From a virus: DNA of 22,926 nt. The translations under genes and the position numbers were made by a program. The stretch spans positions 1 to 22,926 of IMG/VR virus record IMGVR_UViG_3300009181_000367, one strand, 5' to 3'. This document shows positions 6,907 through 14,878 of this stretch, piece after piece (positions within the stretch are counted from its first letter, which is position 1; every line of letters starts with the position of its first letter). Below the pieces are notes generated by a model. The model was not told the DNA's origin. It saw nothing but the letters and a program-made list of their open reading frames with translations, and made no database searches.

Positions 6907-9331
6907 CGACTAGGTACATAGAACCTGGTCCATTCCCATCCTTTTTTTTGCGTACGCTTATTTCGTTTGTATCCTGAAGATATCTGATTGCATCATCAAC
7001 GCTTTGTCCATTGTGTACTATCTTCCTTAAAAGTTTCTTTGCATCAATCATTCTGATTCCAATTATTCCAGGTTCAATTTCTTTAGATGAATTTGAAATC
7101 ATAGTCAACAATTTATCTGTAATTTCTCCAAATTTTGTATCTGAAATCATTACAGTGTTTGCAGTTTGTCTTTTGTTAACTTCTATTACAAATTTAAATC
7201 CGGCTGTAATTGCTTCTAATGATAAATTCTTTGCGTTAATATTATTTGAAAGTTCCCATAAGCAACCTATTTTTAATGCCAATTCAGGTAATCTTGCACA
7301 ACTTGAAGCTTTTTCTTCCTCTCCTTTTTTTTGATACTCTGTATACAAGTCATCATTTTTCCAAACTTGCTCACCAAAATATTCTAATCCTTCTGGTGTA
7401 AGTTCTAAGATTCTTGAATCATTTTCAACCTTATTTAATACTTCATTGCCAAATTCCTTTTCTATTTCTAATTCCTCAATGAATGCTTTTGTTTTTCCTG
7501 CAATTAAATTTTCATTCATCATTAAAAGTTTTGTTGCAGTATCAATTAAATATCTTGGAATTTGTTCCTGATTAGAAATTCCAGATAGGTTCATTCTACC
7601 TCTAACAGATGCTTGAAGAATTAACAATCTATTGTAGAACCCTGATCTGAGCATTTTAGGAGATAGTGCCTTAAAATATTCTTCTGGCGTTGATGATGTC
7701 ATAACAGATAAGAATGGATAACGAATGAAATTTTCTTCTGATTCATCTCCAGCTCTGGCCCTTTTCTTAATGTAATTTGCTGTAAACAATTCTAGCATTG
7801 TTCCCATGATATCTGAAAATCTTACATCACCTGACTTTGCTTTTTCAAGATCAAAAGCACCTTCATCTGCCATTAGGAACTTTGGACCTTGCATAACTTT
7901 TTCTTCAAGACCTTCTCGCGATCCTACTTTTGTCATTAGAAGATCACCGCAATCGACTTCCATACAAATTCTGGCATTAAGTTTTCTAGGAAAATCTTTT
8001 CCATTTGCCGTTAAACCTAAGATAACAATATAAAGATTCAACTTCATTTCTGCTGGACCCATTACTGATCTTCCTACTAATGCAGAAAATAATCCTAATG
8101 CTGATGATACAGCTATTCTTTTTTCTGGATAAAGTGCATTTCGCATACAGTAATCTACATAAGTATCAATCCATCCAGGAAACGAAATTGAATCATCTGG
8201 AACTACATCTAGGAACTTTTTAGTCTTGATCTTTGAATTTGTAGTATCTTTAAAATCAAAATCTTCCCAACGAGTTTCATCGACAATTTCTGATTCGTCT
8301 GCAGGGCAATATTTATCAAAAACCTTTTTGTAAAATCCCTTAAATTCTCTTGATCCTGGATTCCATCCGCGAGACAAGCAAAAAACATAATCTTTTGTTA
8401 AAGGCATATTCGAAGGCAATCTCCAGTCTAAAGGACTAAAATTCCAATAGCGATCTAATCCTCCTGACTTTGATCCAGCTACGGCATTAGGTGCTGATCC
8501 GGTAGAATCAGGATGCCAACAAATAAAATAGTCAGGCCTTACTTCTGTAAGCCGATATGATTCAGGAAGAACTTCATTCCAAGATGTTTCCATTCTCCAC
8601 TGTTCTAACGCGCTTTTCTTATCTATCTCATATTTGTGAATAGGATCGGGATTTACAGTATTAAATTTCTTAATTGATTTTTCATCATACGATTGTGCAA
8701 ATGACATTAAAAAATCATGTTCTTCAGCATTAAGCAATGGAATTGTATCTACAGAACCAAATACCATCGTGTATGGTTTAACAGTTCCATCGATCTTAGA
8801 TATAGCTTTGGAAAAAAAGCCAACTACATAACCTCCAGCTCCTCTTGTTTCTATTATTGGTGGTGCAATTAGTTTATGTGAACCTCTTGCTTTTGCTTCT
8901 ACGCACCAAGCTTTTGAATTTTCTACAGACATCATTGCAAGTTCTTTACATTTACTTTTACCTAATGGCAAATAGTAGAAAATGTGTAAACCTTCAGATG
9001 GTGTAGTTTCAACGCATCCCTTTAATTTATTACCTAGATTTGGATTGCTTATGTTAAGTTCATCAAGAAATGTTTTAGCCAACTTTGGGCAATCTATATC
9101 CAGACATTCAAGGTCTTTATTTTGATTAGGAACTGGACCGCAATTAATTGCAATTCCAGCTACAAGAGGTTGTCCAAAATCTATCTCAATTTCTTTTTCA
9201 GACTGAGGTTTTGTACGCAATTCGACAATTCTATTTGCTCTTTTTATTACAGGAGTCTTGTCTGTTTTTGTAGAAAAAACACTGAGCCCTTGTTTACGAA
9301 TCTTTAATGCTTCTTTTTTAATATCATCCAT
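6890..9331 (-). CDS. Primase-polymerase / helicase-like replication protein (prim-pol N-terminus, DUF3987-like C-terminus)
   Basis: This 813-residue replication protein has an N-terminal bifunctional primase-polymerase domain: G-L-S-V-F-S (15-20), the metal-binding L-D-I-D (77-80), S-E-G-L-H (112-116) and V-E-A-K-A-R-G-S-H (144-152). The middle (about 255-345) has the R-x-D-Y ... S-G-G-L-D-R-Y-W-N-F-S-P pattern often found between primase and helicase parts. The C-terminal half is a DUF3987-type P-loop ATPase with a Walker A-like G-L-T-A-N-G-K-D (439-446, Asp where Ser/Thr is usual), Walker B L-M-A-D-E (486-490), a sensor-like T-S-S-T-P-E-E (545-551) and arginines at 562 and 568. It likely primes and unwinds phage DNA. 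AAAGGG upstream supports the start. It leads the replication genes but is the last gene read on this strand. Confidence 0.85.
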   Translation of the reverse strand: MDDIKKEALKIRKQGLSVFSTKTDKTPVIKRANRIVELRTKPQSEKEIEIDFGQPLVAGIAINCGPVPNQNKDLECLDIDCPKLAKTFLDELNISNPNLGNKLKGCVETTPSEGLHIFYYLPLGKSKCKELAMMSVENSKAWCVEAKARGSHKLIAPPIIETRGAGGYVVGFFSKAISKIDGTVKPYTMVFGSVDTIPLLNAEEHDFLMSFAQSYDEKSIKKFNTVNPDPIHKYEIDKKSALEQWRMETSWNEVLPESYRLTEVRPDYFICWHPDSTGSAPNAVAGSKSGGLDRYWNFSPLDWRLPSNMPLTKDYVFCLSRGWNPGSREFKGFYKKVFDKYCPADESEIVDETRWEDFDFKDTTNSKIKTKKFLDVVPDDSISFPGWIDTYVDYCMRNALYPEKRIAVSSALGLFSALVGRSVMGPAEMKLNLYIVILGLTANGKDFPRKLNARICMEVDCGDLLMTKVGSREGLEEKVMQGPKFLMADEGAFDLEKAKSGDVRFSDIMGTMLELFTANYIKKRARAGDESEENFIRYPFLSVMTSSTPEEYFKALSPKMLRSGFYNRLLILQASVRGRMNLSGISNQEQIPRYLIDTATKLLMMNENLIAGKTKAFIEELEIEKEFGNEVLNKVENDSRILELTPEGLEYFGEQVWKNDDLYTEYQKKGEEEKASSCARLPELALKIGCLWELSNNINAKNLSLEAITAGFKFVIEVNKRQTANTVMISDTKFGEITDKLLTMISNSSKEIEPGIIGIRMIDAKKLLRKIVHNGQSVDDAIRYLQDTNEISVRKKKDGNGPGSMYLVVTNAQ

Positions 9332-9364
9332 AACAAATACATCCCTTTACATATATGAAAACAA

Positions 9365-10984
9365 CTATACAGATACCTTTTCAAACTGATATGAATCTAT
9401 CTGGTAATAACCTTTTTCGTTTTTATGTGCTATTATAGACACGGGCATAGGTAATGTATTTAAAAAATCAAATGATTGAATCTTGTTTTTATCTAAATGC
9501 CAATGATGTTTAGGCAAATTTAAGGTCAAACCCTTTAGCCATTTCCATAAAGGAAATTCCAAACCAGACTTTAAACTATGATATGATCTGATCAAATCAC
9601 CTGAAAGTGTTTCATGTGTTTCCATTATGCAAGGTTCTGCTTGGGGATGCTTCCTATAGATCGAATAGGCACTTGCCACTATGTCAAATTCTCTGGGTTT
9701 TCTTCCATTCATAATATCCCCTTGACTTTGCGTTCCGCTAAGTTTAGACGATATTTCTGGTACCTCGTGCTTTGGTCTTATGTATCCACAACTTGGACAA
9801 ATAGGTATGTGTACCTTGTACACTAATTTGCAAGCTGGGCACTTTTTAACTTTAGCAGCTGGAATTTCCATTCCTTTAGCGTCTACCTCAATTTGATCTA
9901 TACACCCATGACGCAAGGCGTTGTCTCCATAATCGAGCACTAGGCAGTTTTGTTTGCCATTGCATAGTCTGAACCCTCGACCTACCATTTGATACCATAG
10001 ACCCTTACTCATCGTAGGTTTCATCACTACTACACAATCAATATTAGGAGCGTCGAATCCTGTAGTTAATACTGCAACATTCACAAGCCATTTGATTTTA
10101 TTTTCTCGAAAAGAATTGATTGTGAATTCTCTGATTTCTGAATGTGTTTCTCCTGTTATCAAGCTACAACTTTGACCTTGTTTCTTTAATTCTTCTAAGA
10201 TCATTTCGGCATGGCGAACTGAGGTACCAAACACTAAAATTGAATTCCTGTCTTTAGCTTTTTTGATTGCATCATTTACACCTGCTTGAACCAATTCTTC
10301 AGTTTCAAGGATTCTATTTAGATCAGAATCAAGAAATTCTCCTCCCCTTATCCTAACCTTTTTAAGATCAGGTGAATCAGATGCGAAAGTAATTAATGGT
10401 GAAAGGTATCCATCTGTTATTAAATCTTTAACCCCGATTGCGTAACAACAATCATCAAATGTTTTACCTTCACCAAAAATTACGCCAGATTGTAGTCTGT
10501 AAGGTGTAGCTGTTAATCCTATTACCTTAAGGTTTGGATTTCTTATTTTAAGGCAAGATAAAAATTTTCTGTACATCGTTTCTTTATTTTGAGATATCAG
10601 ATGGCATTCATCTATCATCACAAAATCAAGAACACCAAAAGAATCTGCTTTGCGATATACGGATTGAATACCAGCAATTGTTAATGGTTTAATTTCTTTT
10701 CGTTTCATTGATGCCGAAAAGATTCCAATTGATTCTACTGGTAATCCTGTAGCTGTTGCGTAACCTTTACAAGTGTTCTCTGATTGTTCAAGAAGTTCCT
10801 TTACATGGCTAAGTATCATCCCTTTACAATTTGGATTAGCTTCAAATGATTTACGAATTATTTCTGCCATAACTCGTGTTTTTCCACCTCCGGTTGGAAT
10901 AACAATTATCGTTGATTTGTTTGGCTTGTCTAAATTAAATTGAAACAAAGCATCCACTGAATCTTGTTGGTATTTTCTGAGCAT
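9365..10984 (-). CDS. Superfamily 2 DNA helicase with C-terminal zinc ribbon
   Basis: A 539-residue DEAD/DEAH-type helicase. Visible motifs are motif I P-T-G-G-G-K-T (30-36), motif II D-E-C-H (125-128), motif III T-A-T-P (158-161), motif V T-T-G-F-D-A-P (307-313) and motif VI Q-M-V-G-R-G-F-R (332-339). A four-cysteine ribbon follows: C382-x2-C385 ... C396-x2-C399. The ~140 residues after it are not recognised. The layout resembles RadD/YejH-like and phage UvsW-like helicases, which act in replication restart and branch migration. AAGGGG lies 8 nt before the ATG, and the start overlaps the previous stop as TAATG, so it is coupled to the upstream DUF669-like gene. Confidence 0.9.
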   Translation of the reverse strand: MLRKYQQDSVDALFQFNLDKPNKSTIIVIPTGGGKTRVMAEIIRKSFEANPNCKGMILSHVKELLEQSENTCKGYATATGLPVESIGIFSASMKRKEIKPLTIAGIQSVYRKADSFGVLDFVMIDECHLISQNKETMYRKFLSCLKIRNPNLKVIGLTATPYRLQSGVIFGEGKTFDDCCYAIGVKDLITDGYLSPLITFASDSPDLKKVRIRGGEFLDSDLNRILETEELVQAGVNDAIKKAKDRNSILVFGTSVRHAEMILEELKKQGQSCSLITGETHSEIREFTINSFRENKIKWLVNVAVLTTGFDAPNIDCVVVMKPTMSKGLWYQMVGRGFRLCNGKQNCLVLDYGDNALRHGCIDQIEVDAKGMEIPAAKVKKCPACKLVYKVHIPICPSCGYIRPKHEVPEISSKLSGTQSQGDIMNGRKPREFDIVASAYSIYRKHPQAEPCIMETHETLSGDLIRSYHSLKSGLEFPLWKWLKGLTLNLPKHHWHLDKNKIQSFDFLNTLPMPVSIIAHKNEKGYYQIDSYQFEKVSV

Positions 10985-11367
10985 TATTTTCCCCTTAATT
11001 TATTAAATCCATTGATACAATTTACATTCCCAAAATTATCTTCTTGTTCGCCAAGATCAACAAGAAAAGGTTTATCGAGAATAACAGAAAGATCATTGAC
11101 TTTGATCTCTGTTTGAATCCCACAACATGAAACAAGCCTAGCAAATTTTCTTCTTGAATCTGACCTAAATTTAGAATCATTTGCCCAAAGATGAAAGTTG
11201 CAATCAATTAATTTTCCTTGCGATGATCCTTGGATTATTTGCACATCACAAGAAATATATTTGTTGCCAGCTTTTGATGTTTTTATCTCTGCCTTTAAAA
11301 CTCTGGCAGTATAAATTCCTTTTGGTATTGGTTGACATTCTTCTGGTGAAAACAATAATTCATCCAT
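10984..11367 (-). CDS. DUF669-like phage protein, probable ssDNA-binding OB fold
   Basis: Residues near the N-terminus read P-I-P-K-G-I-Y-T-A-R-V-L-K-A-E-I-K-T-S-K-A-G-N-K-Y-I, the hallmark opening of DUF669 proteins (proline/glycine turn, then T-x-A-G). Family members sit beside phage recombinases and are thought to bind single-stranded DNA. I start the gene at 11367: GAGGT lies 5 nt upstream, whereas the ATG at 11379 has no ribosome binding site and lies in the T-run of the preceding terminator. This gives 127 aa. Its stop overlaps the helicase start (TAATG). It is a paralogue-like partner of the gene at 11427-11855. Confidence 0.8.
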   Translation of the reverse strand: MDELLFSPEECQPIPKGIYTARVLKAEIKTSKAGNKYISCDVQIIQGSSQGKLIDCNFHLWANDSKFRSDSRRKFARLVSCCGIQTEIKVNDLSVILDKPFLVDLGEQEDNFGNVNCINGFNKLRGK

Positions 11368-11378
11368 GAAATACCTCA

Positions 11379-11414
11379 TAAAAATAAAAGGGAAGGAACT
11401 TTCATTCCTCCCCT
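11379..11414 (-). terminator. Intrinsic terminator on the minus strand inside the replication cluster
   Basis: AGGGAAGGAA (11389-11398) and TTCCTCCCCT (11405-11414) pair with one mismatch around the 6-nt loop CTTTCA. On the minus strand the hairpin is followed by TTTTATTTTT, the classic Rho-independent layout. It separates the second DUF669-like gene from the first, so the recombinase genes would be expressed more than the helicase genes unless read-through occurs. Confidence 0.75.
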
Positions 11415-11426
11415 AAAAATCAAAAA

Positions 11427-11855
11427 CTAAACACTTTGAAAGAATTTGTCAATGTTTTCATATACATTGCCATCCTTCTCGCTGTTCTTGATTTTAACCA
11501 TGCAAGATTGGCCTATGATTGATTGCAAGGTTAATTTATCCAGGCTTAAAGCACGATCTAAAGATTGTCGAATCTTTGCGTGAATAGAACACACCTTAGG
11601 ATTTGCATGTCCATCCTTAATGTACATCGTAAAGGTTTTAATTCTTCCGCTCATCTCATGAGGTTCTTCAATTTTAACCGTTAACGAAATCCATTTTGCC
11701 GCTTCTTTAGATCGCATTTCTGCTTTAGTAATTGTAATAGGATAATCACCTGGAGGTAATACATCACCCTTTTGAATCTCTTTTGCTTCCTCAATGCTGA
11801 AGATTTCAAAATCATCTGAACCATTGCCGAAAGCATCATAATTATCTACGCTCAT
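11427..11855 (-). CDS. DUF669-like phage protein, second copy
   Basis: This 142-residue protein has an acidic start (D-N-Y-D-A-F-G-N-G-S-D-D-F-E-I-F). A central P-P-G-D-Y-P-I-T-I-T-K-A-E-M-R segment is followed by beta strands and L-T-L-Q-S-I-I-G-Q-S-C-M-V-K-I. This follows the DUF669/OB-fold plan also seen in its downstream neighbour. A single-strand DNA-binding partner for the Sak4-like ATPase is the likely role, by family and position. AAGGAG lies upstream, and the start overlaps the Sak4 stop as TAATG. A terminator follows directly. Confidence 0.7.
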   Translation of the reverse strand: MSVDNYDAFGNGSDDFEIFSIEEAKEIQKGDVLPPGDYPITITKAEMRSKEAAKWISLTVKIEEPHEMSGRIKTFTMYIKDGHANPKVCSIHAKIRQSLDRALSLDKLTLQSIIGQSCMVKIKNSEKDGNVYENIDKFFQSV

Positions 11856-12613
11856 TATACAGTCTCCTTTTTAGCAGAAAAAATAGAATTAATTTTGTTA
11901 ACAAATACATCAACAGACATTATTCCAGTTACTCCTGGAATTCGAGATTTGGCGGTGAGACCTCCCCTTGGGGTTACTGTTACTGTCCTTTTAACATTTT
12001 CACCTTCCTTTTTAATAATACTTTTACCATCGTCATCGATGATTAAATCAATCTCAATAAATCCAATTAGGTCAGCCCAACTGGTTGCCCATTCCGTAAG
12101 GCTTTTATCCCCTCGAACTTGAAACGCTGCGTATTCTCCTCTGGTTGGATCATTTACATTTTTAATCGTACTATGAGCCAGAAACCAAATTCCGATATCT
12201 TTTTTACTACATAGCGAATTGATCACTAAAGACATCTGAGTTGACGCTTCTATCAGCCCTTTGCCATATCCACCGCACGCAAGAACAATACTACTGGAAT
12301 TGCTTTGCGTACAGATGTGTTGATGTAGCAATCTTTCAAGTGCAGTTAAACTGTCAATGACTATATTCCTATAGTCGAATGTTTTGCTTCCAGAAATCTC
12401 CTTTAGAATTTCCTTAATGGTTGCAACAAATTCTGCCCAAGAATTAATACGGATGGCATCAACATCGATGCCTGAAATTCCGTCCTCAACGTTCAGGAAT
12501 AAAGGTTTTTCAAGTTTACTACCTAAAGTAGATTTCCCTGAACCTTCTGGACCAAACAACAAAGCTTTACATTTGTTCTGAGGTCCAAAATTAATAGGTT
12601 TTGAAATGTTCAT
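11855..12613 (-). CDS. sak4: Sak4-like RecA-core ATPase (single-strand annealing recombinase)
   Basis: This 252-residue protein has a Walker A G-P-E-G-S-G-K-S (21-28), the V-E-D-G segment that follows it in phage AAA_24/Sak4 proteins, and a Walker B N-I-V-I-D-S-L-T (83-90). A polar L-A-H-S-T segment appears in the position of RecA motif 3. The length and lack of extra RecA domains fit Sak4, the small RecA-core recombinases that anneal single strands in tailed phages with the help of a cognate SSB. The two adjacent DUF669-like genes fit that helper role. AGGAG lies before the ATG. The downstream gene is coupled through TAATG. Confidence 0.85.
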   Translation of the reverse strand: MNISKPINFGPQNKCKALLFGPEGSGKSTLGSKLEKPLFLNVEDGISGIDVDAIRINSWAEFVATIKEILKEISGSKTFDYRNIVIDSLTALERLLHQHICTQSNSSSIVLACGGYGKGLIEASTQMSLVINSLCSKKDIGIWFLAHSTIKNVNDPTRGEYAAFQVRGDKSLTEWATSWADLIGFIEIDLIIDDDGKSIIKKEGENVKRTVTVTPRGGLTAKSRIPGVTGIMSVDVFVNKINSIFSAKKETV

Positions 12614-12624
12614 TAGTCATTCTC

Positions 12625-13023
12625 CTAAAGGTTAAAGATTTTAAATTTTAAATCAAACGCTTGTGCAGTCCAATAACCACGGTTTAATTTCATTTCATGA
12701 TTCTCACCGTAGAAATTTTGCACACCAAGAGTTAAAATCTCATTAAATTTCTCCTTGGTCACAGAAACAACAAACCTTGTATGAGTCCCTAAAATGTTAA
12801 CAAATCCCTTGATATCAATGATGTCGTCATCCTGATTTTCTCCCATAATTTGATCAACGCTGAACGATGAACTTTCAATAAGCTCATCTTCGCCTGTTTG
12901 AATTTTCTCCATTCCTATATCAAGAAATGGCTTTAACATCTCAAAATTAAAATCCAGAATCATTTCAAAATTATCTTCAAAAATTGAGATATTGTTCAGC
13001 CTCTTTGGTTCAACCGATGACAT
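12625..13023 (-). CDS. Hypothetical protein in recombination operon, 133 aa
   Basis: An acidic protein beginning M-S-S-V-E-P-K-R. The frame extends 20 residues further up (to 13086), but that stretch runs through a terminator hairpin, whereas AAAGGGG lies 7 nt before the ATG at 13023, so I use 13023. Predicted content is mixed alpha/beta with F-V-N-I-L-G-T-H-T-R-F-V-V-S-V near the centre. No family recognised. Its place directly before Sak4 suggests a helper in recombination or replication. Confidence 0.65.
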   Translation of the reverse strand: MSSVEPKRLNNISIFEDNFEMILDFNFEMLKPFLDIGMEKIQTGEDELIESSSFSVDQIMGENQDDDIIDIKGFVNILGTHTRFVVSVTKEKFNEILTLGVQNFYGENHEMKLNRGYWTAQAFDLKFKIFNL

Positions 13024-13036
13024 AATAAACCCCTTT

Positions 13037-13107
13037 AAAAAAAGTAAAAAATTGATCGGCAATTTGTGTGCAGCGTTATGAAACAATCATAACTAATTAC
13101 CGATCAA
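13037..13107 (-). terminator. Nested hairpin plus T-runs: probable minus-strand terminator
   Basis: TTGATCGGcAATT (13052-13064) pairs with AATTaCCGATCAA (13095-13107), with one mismatch. Inside it, on the minus strand, GTTATGA-N5-TCATAAC forms a second stem. On the minus strand the structure is followed by TTTTTTACTTTTTTT and then the AAAGGGG ribosome binding site of the next gene. It covers the end of the gene at 13104-13319. It could terminate most transcripts and also shape the next leader. Confidence 0.65.
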
Positions 13108-13319
13108 ATATCGTCAAGTGAGGTGTAATCTCGAACATCGATTGATGTTCTTACATTGGCTTTATCTCCGGTATTATCGCTTGAATGAAAAGCGTGTTTT
13201 AAATCTTTAGGATGAAAAATAGGTAAACCATAAAAGCTTCGAGCGATCATCAGAAGTTGTTTATCTTCTGATCCTGGCTGCAACTTGGTAGGTTTAGATG
13301 CTTCATCTTTTGAGATCAT
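13104..13319 (-). CDS. Small hypothetical protein, first gene of leftward replication operon, 71 aa
   Basis: The open frame reaches 13391, but the best start is the ATG at 13319 with AAAAGGAA 7 nt upstream; the ATGs at 13391 and 13376 have no ribosome binding site. The product reads M-I-S-K-D-E-A-S-K-P-T at the N-terminus and ends R-D-Y-T-S-L-D-D-I. It is polar and has no motif I recognise. It is the first gene leftward from the divergent control region and is followed by a terminator-like hairpin, which suggests a separately controlled early product. Confidence 0.5.
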   Translation of the reverse strand: MISKDEASKPTKLQPGSEDKQLLMIARSFYGLPIFHPKDLKHAFHSSDNTGDKANVRTSIDVRDYTSLDDI

Positions 13320-13452
13320 CGGAGAATTCCTTTTCCATACTCCCTCACCACATTTGAATCTTATAGTCAATGACATAAAAAGTAAATACAAATTCTCACA
13401 TATTTTAATAAATAGTATTTTATGATATTATTAGATACATAAAAATTGTTTC

Positions 13453-13461
13453 TGATATAAT
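13453..13461 (+). promoter_or_regulatory. Extended -10 promoter for the rightward recombination operon
   Basis: TG-A-TATAAT is a perfect extended -10. No good -35 is seen (nearest TTAGAT at 13431, 19 nt away), as is allowed for extended -10 promoters. It lies about 30 bp before the ATG of the ribbon-helix-helix gene, whose GAGGTG ribosome binding site is at 13480-13485. The AT-rich stretch 13390-13450 must also hold the leftward promoter, but I cannot place it. Confidence 0.55.
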
Positions 13462-13489
13462 TTAAAATAGCCAGAAAGCGAGGTGAAAC

Positions 13490-13672
13490 ATGGCTAAAAA
13501 AAGAGGTACGAAAAAAGGTGATCGCGAAAAACTTTGGATAATTTTCCGCCTTGGATCGGATCTTAAAAGTAAGATTAACAATCTTGCACTAGCTAAGAAC
13601 AGAACGATGAATGGTCAAACTTTGGAAATTTTAGAAAACTTTTTTAAGGGGAATAATAATGATACCAATTGA
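13490..13672 (+). CDS. Arc-like ribbon-helix-helix DNA-binding regulator, 60 aa
   Basis: After a basic N-terminus (K-K-R-G-T-K-K-G-D-R-E-K), residues about 16-22 (W-I-I-F-R-L-G) form the beta ribbon. L-K-S-K-I-N-N-L-A-L-A-K-N-R-T-M-N-G-Q-T-L-E-I-L-E is the two-helix part, very close to the Arc/Mnt plan (R-L-P ... L-x-x-A-x-x-x-x-R-S-M-N-x-x-I-x-x-x-L). Such proteins bind operators as dimers or tetramers. It is the first gene to the right of the divergent control region and overlaps the exonuclease gene by 14 nt. Self-regulation and control of the two divergent operons is the likely job. It is also a candidate for the shared dyad found further right, though nothing shows this directly. Confidence 0.75.
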   Translation: MAKKRGTKKGDREKLWIIFRLGSDLKSKINNLALAKNRTMNGQTLEILENFFKGNNNDTN

Positions 13673-14447
13673 ATATTTATCTCACAGTAGGTTAGAAATG
13701 TTTAGGAAAAATCCTACACTATACAAGAAAACATACATAGATAAAGTTACAGAGCGAACTTCATCTCCAGCTATGATTCTTGGAAGTTTAGTACATTCAA
13801 TGCTATTAGAACCGGAGACGGTTGATGAAAAGTATGCTGTTGCTCCTGTATGTGATAAGCGTACTAAGGCAGGTAAGGAAACTTTTGAAAAATTTCAAGA
13901 GACATTAAAACCTGAAATGATGATCATTACCCATGATGATGTTCAGCAAGCTAACAGGATGATTGCAGCTATTAATGAAAATACTGCTTCTAGTTATTTC
14001 TTAAATTCTCCAACTATTGCAAAAGAAAAGGAAATCCTAACAGAGGTTGTTTTTGATGCTGCACCAATCAACGTCAAGTTTATTTGCGATCTATATGATT
14101 CGCAAAATAATTGGGTTGCTGATTTAAAAACAACATCAAGTTATGATGTTTTTGACTGGGGTAAGGACTGTGTATTTAACGGTTATTTCAGACAGCTGGC
14201 GTTATACCGCTTCTGTCTCAGATCAATGCAAATACCTATCAGGGATTGCTTCCATATCGTTGTAGATAAAAATGAATACCCATCCGCGATGGTTGTTCAA
14301 TTTGATTCTTCCGATATAGATAGGGCAGAAAACCAAGTGTTTGAAGGAATTCGAGCGTTAATTAATGCTCATTCAACAGGTGTTTTTCAGCCTAATTATT
14401 ACGGAATAATTCCCAAGGTTACGGCACCAGCTTGGTCGTGGAGGTAA
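13659..14447 (+). CDS. RecE-like PD-(D/E)XK exonuclease
   Basis: A 262-residue nuclease of the phage exonuclease VIII (RecE-like, DUF3799-type) group. It has L-S-H-S-R-L-E-M-F near the N-terminus, G-S-L-V-H-S-M-L (42-49; H46), the acidic F-I-C-D-L (D144), V-A-D-L-K-T-T (D155, K157) and the Q-L-A-L-Y motif (Q179, Y183). These are the classic RecB/RecE nuclease positions. The enzyme would resect double-strand ends to give single strands for the annealing recombinase encoded on the opposite strand. AAGGGGAA precedes the ATG. The start overlaps the regulator gene, and RusA follows after 1 nt. Confidence 0.85.
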   Translation: MIPIEYLSHSRLEMFRKNPTLYKKTYIDKVTERTSSPAMILGSLVHSMLLEPETVDEKYAVAPVCDKRTKAGKETFEKFQETLKPEMMIITHDDVQQANRMIAAINENTASSYFLNSPTIAKEKEILTEVVFDAAPINVKFICDLYDSQNNWVADLKTTSSYDVFDWGKDCVFNGYFRQLALYRFCLRSMQIPIRDCFHIVVDKNEYPSAMVVQFDSSDIDRAENQVFEGIRALINAHSTGVFQPNYYGIIPKVTAPAWSWR

Positions 14448-14448
14448 A

Positions 14449-14844
14449 ATGTATAAAAACAAAAACTATGGGACAACCATATTGTTTACATTGCCTCCTT
14501 CAGCTAACAGCTGTTGGAGGAATGTAAACGGTAGAACAATCTTATCTGCAAAATATAGGCAATGGAAATTGGAAAACATGCCTATAGGTAGTGAAGGTGT
14601 ATTTTGCCCTAATTACCCTGTTTCTGTAAATATAGTTGTAAGACCTGGAAAAAAATGGCGTAAGTGCGATCTTGACAATCGTATTAAACCTATTCTTGAT
14701 CAGCTTAAAAATTGTAAATACCTTAAGGATGATAATTGTGATTGCGTTAAAGCTATAACAATAAAACTAGGTCAAAAAGCAGATAAGGACTTTGAAAGTT
14801 ATGTTGAGATTGATATTTTAAAATGTGAAGATTTATCTTTATAA
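14449..14844 (+). CDS. rusA: RusA-like Holliday junction resolvase
   Basis: This 131-residue protein has the RusA plan: L-P-P-S-A-N-S-C-W-R (15-24), A-K-Y-R-Q-W near 34-39, then K-C-D-L-D-N-R-I-K (72-80, with D74, D76 and K80) and K-D-D-N (D94, D95). In RusA the equivalent aspartates bind the metal that cuts four-way junctions. It would resolve recombination or replication intermediates before packaging. A near-perfect GGAGGTAAA ribosome binding site overlaps the stop of the exonuclease gene, which points to coupled translation. Confidence 0.9.
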   Translation: MYKNKNYGTTILFTLPPSANSCWRNVNGRTILSAKYRQWKLENMPIGSEGVFCPNYPVSVNIVVRPGKKWRKCDLDNRIKPILDQLKNCKYLKDDNCDCVKAITIKLGQKADKDFESYVEIDILKCEDLSL

Positions 14845-14878
14845 TAGAAATATCAAAAAAGGTTATTGGAATGAATAT

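Noticed and set aside
13320-13391. Longer N-terminus (from 13391 or 13376) for the first leftward gene
   Set aside because: No ribosome binding site at either ATG, while 13319 has AAAAGGAA at 7 nt.
13490-14447. RHH gene plus overlapping nuclease as a toxin-antitoxin pair
   Set aside because: The overlap resembles an antitoxin-toxin layout, but the second protein is a full-length RecE-like exonuclease set beside RusA, so a recombination operon explains it better.
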